The notes under the pieces were generated by a model. That model was not told where the DNA came from. It saw nothing but the letters and a program-made list of their open reading frames with translations, and searched no databases. A stretch of 64,000 bases of DNA, from positions 1 to 64,000 of the forward strand of contig CP025325.1 in the NCBI GenBank assembly GCA_004014935.1. The letters run 5' to 3'. The stretch is from Saccharomycopsis malanga. Taxonomy: Eukaryota > Ascomycota > Saccharomycetes > Ascoideales > Saccharomycopsidaceae. This document shows, piece after piece, positions 19,580-28,678 of this stretch (position 1 is its first letter; each line of letters starts with the position of its first letter). A program made the position numbers and the translations under genes.

Positions 19580-19835
19580 TTTCAAATTTTTATTCCTTTT
19601 AATCTCATCAAGGCAGGTGTAAATTTGTTAATTTGCATCTGTTATACTTTGAAGGAGCTCAAAGTTCATTTGACTGCGCTATGTTTCCACACATTACACG
19701 CGGTTTAATGTGGTTAAGAGCTCCAGAGTGAGATTTTTTTCAACTTTAAAACCATTGCAATGAGGTCTCCGCTAACTACGGTTATGCCAGGCAGACTCAT
19801 GAATTTGTGATGACCTGAGTTTTGAAACATTTAAA
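19580..19835 (+). ncRNA. Candidate structured non-coding RNA gene
   Basis: Behind the promoter at 19496-19557 are three strong stems. Hairpin I is a 12-bp perfect stem (two G-U pairs) with loop TGTT: 19614-19625 with 19630-19641. Hairpin II pairs GGAGCTC (19654-19660) with GAGCTCC (19718-19724) and encloses CCACACATTA/TAATGTGG. Hairpin III pairs ATGAG-TCT (19760-19768) with AGACTCAT (19793-19800). After hairpin II come CCAGAGTGAGA and a T7 run (19734-19740). GTGATGA, a box-C-like word, lies at 19807-19813 with CTGA at 19815-19818, and an ACA at 19827-19829. It is not U1, U2, U4, U5, U6, U3, 5S or a telomerase template by inspection. A snoRNA or another small RNA is possible; the ends are estimates. 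Confidence 0.5.
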
Positions 19836-19854
19836 ATTGTAGTCTGGGAAGTAG

Positions 19855-19984
19855 ATATGGTGGTGGTGGTTGTAAATTGAGTAAGAAATGGTGATATTGG
19901 TTGTAAATTGATTGAAATATGGTGATATTGGTGGTAAAGTGAGTAAATTATGGTGATACTCATTGAAAATTGTTTAAATAATGG
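19855..19984. repeat. Degenerate ~38-bp tandem repeat
   Basis: Three to four degenerate units built from ATGGTGATATTGGTTGTAAA-like words (GTAAATTGAGTAA, ATTGATTGAAA, GTGAGTAAATT). G-rich on the plus strand and without coding content. Confidence 0.6.
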
Positions 19985-20064
19985 TAGTTGTAATATTAAG
20001 ATGTATTTGTATTGAACGCAGAATGGGTAAAACGATAACTCATTATATAAAAGAACAGAAAAGT
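19985..20064 (+). mobile_element. LTR-like fossil, 5' part only
   Basis: TGTAATATTAAGATG, TGTATTGAACGCAGAATGGG and TTATATAAAAG match the opening of the family at 13739. It stops where a minus-strand Element A begins, as in the copy at 32151. Confidence 0.4.
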
Positions 20065-20308
20065 AATAATATCATATATACTACATATCAGTCTCGTAAA
20101 GAATAGAAATAGGCTAAAACAAAAAGTTCCAAGAGTGCAACTGTATCCTAATGCTGATTCGACAGGCATATGCAACTGTCTGAAATACGACCTATTCGGT
20201 GGGGAAAACCCAATAATATTCTCTTAATCATAATCTTCTTATCCTTGTGCCTGTTAGGTCTTTCTCTCTTTTTCATGGCGATTCGCTAAACTATCCGGCC
20301 CAATGGCT
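20065..20308 (-). mobile_element. Element A, rearranged copy
   Basis: The 3' end (AATAATATCATATA), the body (TCATAATCTTCTTATCC, GTGCCTGTTAGGTCTTTCTC) and the head (CCGGCCCAATGGC) are in family order. The long-form middle segment (ATGCTGATTCGACAGGC, TGCAACTGTCTGAAATACG) sits in inverted orientation relative to the copy at 22283. Confidence 0.7.
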
Positions 20309-20388
20309 CTTTTATTACCAACTACACATTGCATTATAGAACGTTCAATCAACTTGTTAAAAACTAAACAAAAACATAATGAAAAAAC

Positions 20389-21869
20389 CTAAAGAGAATG
20401 GGAAACCAACGCTTGAGTAGTTTTAAGAGCCTCGTATCTGAGGTTGACGTCTTTAGAAGTCATAAGCCCCATGATCTTGGCTTTAGAATCAACACTTTTA
20501 CTCAAGACAGTCAAAGATTCAGGAACATATGTGATGATTTGGCATATATCATTACAAATGACAGACAAAATCTTGTTAAAGTTCTTTTCCTGGTCATCTG
20601 TAAGATTAGCGTTATTACTGTTGTCAATGATTTTGTTCAACAATGTGACAAGCTGTTTGAAAAGCTTGTAATTATGTTCTTTAAACTTGTAAGCATAGTT
20701 GGTCCAGAATTCTTTTGATCTGTGAGGTGGAGACCAGGTTAAAGTTCCAGAATCCAACTCTATCAAATATTCGTCGAAACTGGTCAATTTCTCGTAGTTT
20801 TCGTTCAATATTTCCAAGATTTGGCCCAAATCTGCCACCAATTCCTCATCAGCCCATTTCCGGTCGTTCAAGTTCTTGATGATGGGCAATGAGTCGTTCA
20901 ATAACAAGAGCTTGATCACTTTGATTCGGTCAGACTGGTGGTCTTCGCCTTTGATAAAGTTTAGCAAGATAGCCACAGCCAATCTGACAATTTTCTCCTT
21001 GATAGAGTCTTTGGAAATGCCAATCAAAATCTTGGCTAGGCTTGTATAGTTGATAGGCAATTCTACGGAGATTCTTTCGTTGAAGCTCAAAAGCCACAAG
21101 GATAGCAAGCTTAAATATTGCACTTGGAGAGAAGACTTTCTGTTCTTCAACAAGTTGATCAACGGCGGAATAAACTTGTTATTCTTAAGCCAGAAGATGT
21201 TTCTGTGGTGTTTTACAGTGAGCAATTCAGACAAGACCTGAATAGAAATGTTTTGGAGGTTCAAGTTGGACGAATTGATGAAATCAGAGAATAATGAGTC
21301 AAACAACTTTAATAAGCCGTCCTTACTATCGCCAGACGTCACAGGCTTGACCAAATACAAAATAGACAAGTTGTTGATCACTAACAACTTGATGTCATCG
21401 TCATTAGAGTTCAAATGGTTCAAAAATGGCTGATAGGGCAAACTAGGATCAACAGCCTGAAGATTCAACAAGGTGCTTTGGAATTCTTCTACATTGGTCA
21501 ACAAGTCCAAAATAAGATTAAGAAGATACTTGATGATGTCGTCACGCGTGATTTTGGACAATAAACTCAATGCTGTGGTGGTATACAAGTCAATCTCCGG
21601 GAGAATCTTGTCAAATTCCCTATTGGTGGTGGCTTTGCCCAAAAAGTCCAACCGATTGGCCTCGTCATTGGTCAAAAGCCCCGTTTTTATCAACACAAAC
21701 CACGGAATCATACGCTGGCGGATCCCATTGCGGGAATCGTCCAAATATTGGCTCTCAATTGTAAATGGAACAGCACTCTATATTGTTAGTTACATTGCAC
21801 TTGACACACCGCCATCTGTAAATACAAAATCTCCATTTCTTGCCATCAGAATAACCCAACACATACCAT
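20389..21869 (-). CDS. VMA13: V-ATPase V1 subunit H, spliced
   Basis: join of 21867-21869 (ATG alone) and 20389-21777, giving 463 aa. The 89-bp intron starts GTATGT right after the ATG, has the branch site GTAACTAAC (21785-21793) and ends in TAG. Splicing gives MSAVPFTIESQYLDDSRN; no in-frame ATG precedes the conserved region in exon 2. Vma13 sits at the V1-Vo interface on the vacuolar membrane, activating the pump and silencing free V1. The protein is a helical HEAT/armadillo solenoid. Diagnostic parts are LQVQYLSLLSLWLLSFN, IKEKIVRLAVAILLNF, LTSFDEYLIELDSGTLTWSP and the C-terminal VNLRYEALKTTQALV. The length is near yeast Vma13 (478). Confidence 0.93.
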
Positions 21870-22282
21870 CTCAATTATATTTCTAATCAATATGCTTATT
21901 TTACCGCTATCATAGAATGATATCTATAATGCTAAATAACAATATTACAGTACTGTTTCTTTCATTATCACCTGCCTGGCTGGTGCTGGTCTCTACACCT
22001 AATTTCTAGTTTGGTTGTGAGCGATGGGCTAGCAGGGTGATACTATCTTGCGTCGTCGTGCGTGTGACTGCATGATGATGCATGGTTCTTTAACATGGCA
22101 ATATTCTACAGAGAGTAAGTGATAAATTTGGTTAATATGGGTATTATTAGTTGATTTATGGTTCTAATGTGATAATGTTGGTTTGTATTTTTTTTTTTTT
22201 TTTGGTTTTGTGATTTTTTTCTTGTTTCAACAATGTTGTTTTTTATTATTTAAGATTTGAGGTTTATTATATTATGACTTTA

Positions 22283-22584
22283 ATGATAATAATAATATCA
22301 TATATTTCAAGCCTAGTACATATCAGTTTCGTATATACGCGCTATGTCTAAAGGGACTTGGTAAAACCCAAAAAACTACTTAAACTTATCGCTCAAATGG
22401 AAAGTAAGTAGCCTTTTGTCTAGGCCATCTTTCAGACAGTTGCACTTGCCTGTGAAATCACGTTCAGCATCGTAAAAAGCAGCGAGTAAAAGTGTCGTCT
22501 TGGGAATCGAACCCGTATTTCTATTAGGTCTTGTTTTTCTCTTCTCTGAGAGCACGGACCACTGAGCCAAATGGCCCAGTGGTC
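22283..22584 (-). mobile_element. Element A, long form with target-site duplication
   Basis: A 302-bp insertion flanked by the 12-bp direct repeat TATTATGACTTT (22270-22281 and 22585-22596). On the minus strand the head has a perfect A box TGGCTCAGTGG (22559-22569) and B box GGTTCGATTCC (22503-22513), spaced 56 nt start to start as in a long-variable-arm tRNA. A ~170-bp body follows, then the core TAGCGCGTATATACGAAAC and a 3' end ATGATATTATTATTAT. An internal pol III promoter, simple-sequence tail and target-site duplication together define a tRNA-derived SINE. Confidence 0.9.
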
Positions 22585-22826
22585 TATTATGACTTTTATC
22601 AGCTTTTTAAGTGAATAGATTTCACGACAATGATGAGCACATGAGGATTAGGCAAGAATGTACAATACAGCCAAGATTTGAAACTTGTGTAGATGTTCTT
22701 TAAAAAATCTTAACCATGTGGATAAACGAAATACAACCCTGTTGTGTATTGGACCCAAATGACTATAATAAAAGAAAGTGAAAAAAAGATCTATAAAAAG
22801 AGAATAAATAAAAATGCTGATGACGA

Positions 22827-25800
22827 CTATATAACAAATGTTAGAATATTCTTGTTACTAATTTGTTGCAAGGTCATATCAGGACGAGAATATTTGATTG
22901 CGTTTCTTTCCTCGTTACTGAGCTGTTCGGTGTTGTTGAATGCTTCGAGTTCTCTGAGATGGTAATCCACCAACAGTTTACTAGTTAGATAATCTATCAA
23001 ATGGTGCTCATGCTGGTCCAAGATGATGAAGATCTCAGACTGGTTAAACCCAAAAGGATAAGGAAGGTCTTCGAAAATGCTTTGGGCGATACCAAATTTA
23101 TCGTTTACGCCCAATTCATGAAGTTGTTTCAATTGAGAAGCCAACTGCTCAGAGTAGGCGTCGGCCATTTCCTTTGATAGCTGGTTTTCCGGAGGACTAG
23201 CAGCATTTATGTCATCTTTATTCAAGCTCATGAATCTTCGAAACAAGTTGCGGACGTCCATTTCGTCCATCCATAGGCCCAATTTAGGAACAAAAATGTA
23301 ATGGCTATGGAAGGGTTTGTTCCATTTATCGGAATATTCGCGATGTAAGACTGCTGCAAAGTCGTTGGGAACATAAGCGACTTTTCCTTCCATGAGGGTT
23401 TTCTTCAAAGGCAAGAGTCTGTTTAGCTGTATGAAATGGTTATTTCTACAATTGACAATTTTCAATTTCAAATTACTGTGAAGGTTTTTGAAATGCTTGA
23501 GTTGCAAAAGCTTCAAATAGCCTTGGTTATGTTTAGTATGATGCAAATCAGTAGAGAATTGTGCTTCTTTGGCTGCATCACGGAATTGGCCAGATTCCCA
23601 ATCAATTACATCAAGATAGTCAGTAGGAGTCTTTGAACCACTGAAACTGATACCGGTGATATCAATATAGAGACCGGTTTTCGTATCAATTAAGCGGGCG
23701 TCGATATTGTTTCTACCGTTTTCTTTGCTTCTATGAGTAATAGAGCTTCCACAGTCTAGAAAATAAAGACCCAATCCGTTTTCAGGGCTTTCCATAAGCA
23801 CTGTTTGGTTGAACCGCAGACACATTTTGATCAAGTCCCGAATAGGCATTTGTACGTCAATGTCGAAATCCCATGGAAAGTTTCTGGCACCAAAATACCA
23901 ACCGAGCAACGTTCCATGGGCCAACCAAGTTTTGTAATTGAACTTGTTGGTGAATAGAAGCCAATTACTTAGTAAGTGCAGAAGAGCGCTTTGGATGTCT
24001 TTGGATCTGTAGGAAGACCCAGAATAGAATCTCCAGTCGTAATGGCCAGTGTTAGGTCCTTTGCCATTATCTGACTTGATTCTGGGCTCAAAGAAGTATT
24101 TTGGCACTTTTTTCACATCTGTAAAACCGTTGGAAAATTTGACAGACTTGTAAAACTTGAACAAGTTTCTAGAAAGTCGCAATGGGTTGGAAGGCTCTGA
24201 ATCTAGATTATCTTGGAATATCTGCTGAAACACAAGGTCAGAAGGCGGTTTTGAAGCAAGCAGCGATGAAAGATGTCTGGATTTAGTTTTGAATATAGGG
24301 AGAGGCACTTTTGCATGGAATTTATTGATAGAATCCATACTATCAATATTAACAAAGGAATCGTCGTACAATTCAAACTCATTTTTAGGTTGTACATAAT
24401 CTGTCAAATAATTGATTTCTTCTTCAGACTCAAAGTCAAATTGTTTGTCCAAGGTTTTGGCCCCAAAAGTCTGGGTCAAGCTCTGATACTCTACCATATA
24501 ATCTATATAAAGTTGGTCTTTTTTCTCCAACAAGGTTGCCAACGTGTATTTTCCAGATGTGACCAAACGGTCAATGTATTCATTCACCATTGATGTTTCC
24601 AACAAGCGTTCACCACATGTTCCAGTGGTTTGGTTTACATTGAACTGATAGTAATCGTTTTCGTCATCATTGTTGTTGAGCAACGTCACTTTCAATGGCT
24701 TGATATCTTCGTTGTTGAGCCCATTGTAATTGTAAAGATACGACTTGGCATACATGATTCTCTGGGTCAACAGATATTTCTCTCGTGTGCCATGGAAAAC
24801 ATTGTATCCCACTGCTGGTTGATACGCGTGGCTTTTCAAAAAGTCAGGAAAGGACACTTTGATTTCGTCAGGCAAATGAACAAAGTCTTTGCAAGCAATA
24901 TCGCCATTGTGCCGGAGAATTTGGCGGATTTTGCCATAATTAGAACCAATGGGTTCAGAATTGTGGTTTATTATCAATTGCAAATCTGGATTAACGCCTT
25001 CTTCTTTGAACCGTTTGAAAGCTTCATCTTGCTCATCATGAGGGAAATTGTAGAAATAGAAATCGTTGATTAGTCGAATCAAATCTTGGTGCATATTATC
25101 ACTTTTGACAAAGATTTCACAGGAATTGGTTTCTACGTTAAACTCTCTAAGAAACATTTCAAAGTTGTCCAAATCAAGCTTTTCGACCTGTCTTGTTTCC
25201 CAAAACCGGTCGTCAAGTGTCGAGGGGTCGCTATACATGTACAGTAAAAGTTTTTCTTTGAAAGCGTCTGGGAAATTCTGATGATTGTGGAGGACCCAGT
25301 TCCAGAAGAAATGGAGCTTGATATCTTCATCTAGCATGCTAAGGTCGCTGAAATCGTACCAGTTGAATGGAAGAACGAGACTGTTCAAGCCTAAAGATTC
25401 TCCATGTTCCTTACGAGCTTTCAAATGGTGATTAACATGGCTCAACCAGATTGCCAATGAAAACCGGTAATCCAACTGGGCCACCAAGGGCAAATATCTG
25501 TTTTCAGTGATGTAAAGTTTCTTACTATCTACAATCATTCTCTTTTGCTTGAGTTTTTCGATTTCCGAAACAAGAGAATCATCTAGATTATCGTGAATGG
25601 TATTGAAAAGATAGTTCTCTACGAAAAACGCCGGAATCTTCACCTTGGTGAGATCTGGCTTTGTTTTTGTCAACAGCACTTGAGACTTAACCGTGTCCCT
25701 CACTTCTTTGTGGTTAAGCACGATTTTCTCAAGTCTTTTGTCAAACAGTGGCTGATCGTTTATTGTGGGATTGAATATCAGATAATATTCCGACTGAGGC

Positions 25801-26099
25801 ACATCAACATTGAAATCAAGTTGATCCAAATCAAAATAAGAGCCTTCACTCAACATTTCAAAATAATTTGTCAGTATTTTTACCGTTGATTGGTCCTGCT
25901 GATTCTCATCAACATCATTGTTTATCACCGACAAGTCGTCATAGTCATCCATCTCCAGTAACAATAGATAGTTCCAGCCGGTCAAAAACACAGCCGTCAC
26001 CACCAAAAACGGTAGAAACAACCGTTTCACTCGAAACCGCCGGTATATTCCATACATTGTGCCCATATCACGCAGTCCTTTGGCAACTACTCTGCTCAT
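22827..26099 (-). CDS. MNN4: Mnn4-like mannosylphosphate transfer protein (LicD family)
   Basis: 1090 aa from the ATG at 26099; the upstream in-frame sequence offers only GTG. Type II Golgi topology: short basic cytosolic tail, then one membrane segment (about residues 25-47, LFLPFLVVTAVFLTGWNYLLLL) and a long lumenal part. The LicD/Fukutin-related nucleotidyltransferase-like domain is at about 715-880, with HGTLLGWYFG, NFPWDFDIDVQMPI, LGLYFLDCGSS and NIDARLIDTKTGLYIDITGI, including the DxD pair. In yeasts Mnn4 is needed to add mannosylphosphate to N- and O-glycans, giving the wall negative charge. The Lys-Glu repeat tail of S. cerevisiae Mnn4 is absent. Such genes are often multicopy in the CUG-Ser clade, so orthology within the family is uncertain. 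Confidence 0.88.
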   Translation of the reverse strand: MSRVVAKGLRDMGTMYGIYRRFRVKRLFLPFLVVTAVFLTGWNYLLLLEMDDYDDLSVINNDVDENQQDQSTVKILTNYFEMLSEGSYFDLDQLDFNVDVPQSEYYLIFNPTINDQPLFDKRLEKIVLNHKEVRDTVKSQVLLTKTKPDLTKVKIPAFFVENYLFNTIHDNLDDSLVSEIEKLKQKRMIVDSKKLYITENRYLPLVAQLDYRFSLAIWLSHVNHHLKARKEHGESLGLNSLVLPFNWYDFSDLSMLDEDIKLHFFWNWVLHNHQNFPDAFKEKLLLYMYSDPSTLDDRFWETRQVEKLDLDNFEMFLREFNVETNSCEIFVKSDNMHQDLIRLINDFYFYNFPHDEQDEAFKRFKEEGVNPDLQLIINHNSEPIGSNYGKIRQILRHNGDIACKDFVHLPDEIKVSFPDFLKSHAYQPAVGYNVFHGTREKYLLTQRIMYAKSYLYNYNGLNNEDIKPLKVTLLNNNDDENDYYQFNVNQTTGTCGERLLETSMVNEYIDRLVTSGKYTLATLLEKKDQLYIDYMVEYQSLTQTFGAKTLDKQFDFESEEEINYLTDYVQPKNEFELYDDSFVNIDSMDSINKFHAKVPLPIFKTKSRHLSSLLASKPPSDLVFQQIFQDNLDSEPSNPLRLSRNLFKFYKSVKFSNGFTDVKKVPKYFFEPRIKSDNGKGPNTGHYDWRFYSGSSYRSKDIQSALLHLLSNWLLFTNKFNYKTWLAHGTLLGWYFGARNFPWDFDIDVQMPIRDLIKMCLRFNQTVLMESPENGLGLYFLDCGSSITHRSKENGRNNIDARLIDTKTGLYIDITGISFSGSKTPTDYLDVIDWESGQFRDAAKEAQFSTDLHHTKHNQGYLKLLQLKHFKNLHSNLKLKIVNCRNNHFIQLNRLLPLKKTLMEGKVAYVPNDFAAVLHREYSDKWNKPFHSHYIFVPKLGLWMDEMDVRNLFRRFMSLNKDDINAASPPENQLSKEMADAYSEQLASQLKQLHELGVNDKFGIAQSIFEDLPYPFGFNQSEIFIILDQHEHHLIDYLTSKLLVDYHLRELEAFNNTEQLSNEERNAIKYSRPDMTLQQISNKNILTFVI

Positions 26100-26734
26100 C
26101 ACCAAAATATCACCCACTATACGAATTTTCAAGTCAGCCAAAGACACGTGCGGGGGTCTTGGCAGTCTTGGCGAGGTATAAACAGTAATTTATAGTATTT
26201 TTACTCTTCAGAGACATATATTCTCCAACAAATATTCACGCATGCTATATTGTCTTTTGTAGCTCGCGTTCAGTGGCGAAGTAGGCTCAATTCAACGTTT
26301 TGAGACAGACTACCCGTGCTATAGCGGGGATGTAGGATTGGATTTGGGTTCCAGTATACAGTTATGGTATATTGCGCTGAATATGAAAGCTCGTTGGTGA
26401 CGGAATGTATTGTTTGGGCCGATCCACGCACTATTGTTTCGGGTTGGTTAAGTTTGGCAGACTAAAGCGGAAATTATATTGTATCGCTAGCGAATGGTAA
26501 GTGCGTATCCGTAGATGGTAAATATATGAAATTAATCCATCAGTATCTGAATAATTGGACTTTCGAAAAAATAACGGCCAACTAATGTTTAACACACAGG
26601 CGATTACCCCTTTGAAATGGAATAATCATATTAGTGTGTTGTTACTTGTCCATCGTAACCTTGAAATTATTTTATAAATGTGAAACGTTTTTCAAATTGA
26701 TATATTCTTCTTGTCAAAAGTACTACTATTAATA

Positions 26735-26806
26735 ATAATATCTTATATTTCCAGCCCAGTAAATTCCAGTTTTTGTATATACACACCAGGAACTTGGTAA
26801 AACATT
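26735..26806 (-). mobile_element. Element A 3' fragment
   Basis: AATAATAATATCTTATATTTC, CAGCCCAGTAAAT, GTATATACAC and GGAACTTGGTAAAAC represent the tail and core only. Confidence 0.65.
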
Positions 26807-26986
26807 ACTAGATATTGGTGTTTATTATTGAAAATCCAAGTAGACGTCTAGAATAACGCATATTTCAAGTATAAATTTTAGAATTTATATTTTCTTCAGA
26901 TGAGAAACAAATAACAAAATTACTGGAATTTTCACCTTGAAATTTCCGGTAAAAAAATATATTGATATAATTTACTGAATTACCGG

Positions 26987-27075
26987 GACATGATTGGGGT
27001 TTCTCCACTGTGTTTTACCTAGTCCCCTTAGACATGGCGCGTATATACGAAACTGATATGTACTGGAAACCCACC
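26987..27075 (+). mobile_element. Element A 3' fragment
   Basis: GGGACATGATTGGGG, TAGTCCCCTTAGACATGGCG and CGTATATACGAAACTGATAT represent the second half of the short form without a head. Confidence 0.7.
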
Positions 27076-27644
27076 TTTTGGCAAGGGAATTGATAGTGCA
27101 AATTGCACAGAACGTGCTAAAAGAGGGCCATAAAAATCAAAGACTCTTGTAAAAAGGATATAAAGATATATATAAATAATTTCAACAGCCAAAGTAAGCC
27201 ACTGGGATCGAAATATAAAATACTCTCGTCATCATTATTAGCCAAAGTAAAAGTCAATATCCTTTTTGGAAATAGACTGCTTCAAATGTCCAAATGTAAT
27301 CATTATCTATATGCTTTCAGCAACTAAAATATACCAACTATATAGAGATATCATACAATGATCGAAAATATGGAAACAGAAATAACAAAACGTATCAAAT
27401 ATATATATATAAAATGCTAATAATAATGATTTCCACGTATTGACTGCCATATATACTGGAAATACAATGTTCTGCCAGGAACATTTTTTTGATCAAATTG
27501 TACCATCAAAGCAGACTACAATATATCAACACTACTTGAAACATCCATTAGCACCACATATATATAAACACAGTCAAACATATTGACAAGGAAAAGAAAG
27601 CAAAGGAGTCATCAAAATCATCGAAAACATAAAATCATACAAAC

Positions 27645-28037
27645 TCATTTGTAATCTTCAAGGGCTTTTTTGATGGCCGAGACATTGGCACCAACAATTT
27701 TGCCCAAAGGCTCGCCGTTTTTAAAGAGAATAAAAGTTGGCATGGCAGTCACACCATATTCAAGAGCAAGAGCCTCACTTTCATCAACATCAACCTTACG
27801 GAACTGAACCTGTGGATAGGTCACTGCCAATTGTTCCAAGACCGGAGAAACAGCTTTACAAGGTCCACACCAGGTGGCGTAGAAATCCACAAACGTCAAT
27901 TGGCTAGACTTGATGGTTTCATTCAACTGGTCCAAAGTTTTCAACTCGGCGATAGTGGAGCTCATTCTAACAGAATTTCTAAGCGAAAATTTTGCAGAAG
28001 CAACAAGCGCAGGTCTGTAGAAAGTACGAGCTAACAT
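27645..28037 (-). CDS. Thioredoxin, probably mitochondrial
   Basis: 130 aa with the active site WCGPC (W56-C60) in the usual context FVDFYATWCGPCKAVSPVLEQLA, the cis-proline motif AMPTF and FKNGEPLGKIVGA. This is a complete thioredoxin fold of about 105 residues. The first 24 residues (MLARTFYRPALVASAKFSLR...) are basic, Ser/Ala-rich and lack acids, so this is a mitochondrial form like yeast Trx3. Met25 (MSSTIAELKTL) would start a normal-length cytosolic thioredoxin, so alternative initiation could give two locations. Thioredoxin reduces disulfides using thioredoxin reductase and NADPH. Confidence 0.93.
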   Translation of the reverse strand: MLARTFYRPALVASAKFSLRNSVRMSSTIAELKTLDQLNETIKSSQLTFVDFYATWCGPCKAVSPVLEQLAVTYPQVQFRKVDVDESEALALEYGVTAMPTFILFKNGEPLGKIVGANVSAIKKALEDYK

Positions 28038-28406
28038 GTAGATTATATTGTTTTATACTAGAAGAAAAAAAACAAGTGTGGCATTCGACAATTGAACTGG
28101 TTAAATCTACGGGTTTAAGAGAAGAAAGAATAGAAATATCATTACTATGTGATGATTAGTCAGATTGCGTGATATCATGAGCCCTGAGGAAAGTTTAAAG
28201 GGTGAAGGCCGATATAAATGAATGATAGTTATTATTGATGGGGGCAGTCAACTGGTTTTATCAGCCAAAACAGGTTTAGTAAGACGATACAATGGCTTGA
28301 ACGTATTTAGTAGTATGTAGCTTGGCGTGCCAGTATGCTGACATATGTATGAGGCGCTCTATTCTAGCATAATTGTGCGTGAGCAACATGCATCAAGATG
28401 AGTGTA

Positions 28407-28552
28407 TAATAATAATATCATATATTTCAAGCCCTGTAATTATCAGTTTCGTATATACGCGCTATGTATAATGGGTGAGACCCAATCAAATCGAGTTGAT
28501 CATAATCTTCTCAGCCTGTTGGGTCTTTCCCTTTTCTCTAAGAGCACTGCGT
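28407..28552 (-). mobile_element. Element A, head-truncated copy
   Basis: ATAATAATAATATCATATAT, AGTTTCGTATATACGCGCTA, AATCGAGTTGATCATAATCT and GGGTCTTTCCCTTTTCTC are present. It ends at AGAGCACTG, before the A-box part of the head. Confidence 0.8.
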
Positions 28553-28678
28553 ATCTAATTGTATTACACTTTCTAAACTATGCTAAATCAAGATACGGTA
28601 CTTTTCAAATATTGAGCAAAAAAGCACACACTGCAACCCAATCTATCAAAAAGCACACACTGCAAACCTCTTTTGAAA

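Larger units (their letters stand above)
26100..27644. other. Intergenic region with Element A fragments
   Basis: About 1.5 kb between MNN4 and the thioredoxin gene. A CACGTG box at 26143-26148 lies ~45 bp before the MNN4 start. Near 26272 there is TGGCGAAGTAGG, an A-box match without a convincing tRNA around it. Two Element A fragments are listed separately, and a third trace is at about 27198-27240. No gene seen. Confidence 0.5.

Noticed and set aside
19580-19835. Identification of the candidate RNA as U3 snoRNA because of CCAGAGTGAGA and GTGATGA
   Set aside because: The box A/A' and box D regions of U3 are missing and the box order and spacing do not fit.
21473-21886. 137-codon plus-strand frame across the VMA13 5' end
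   Set aside because: Antisense shadow of a clearly coding, spliced gene.
26265-26370. TGGCGAAGTAGG (perfect A-box match) with GGTTCCAGTAT 75 nt downstream
   Set aside because: The B box is poor and no cloverleaf can be drawn. There is no similarity to Elements A or B.
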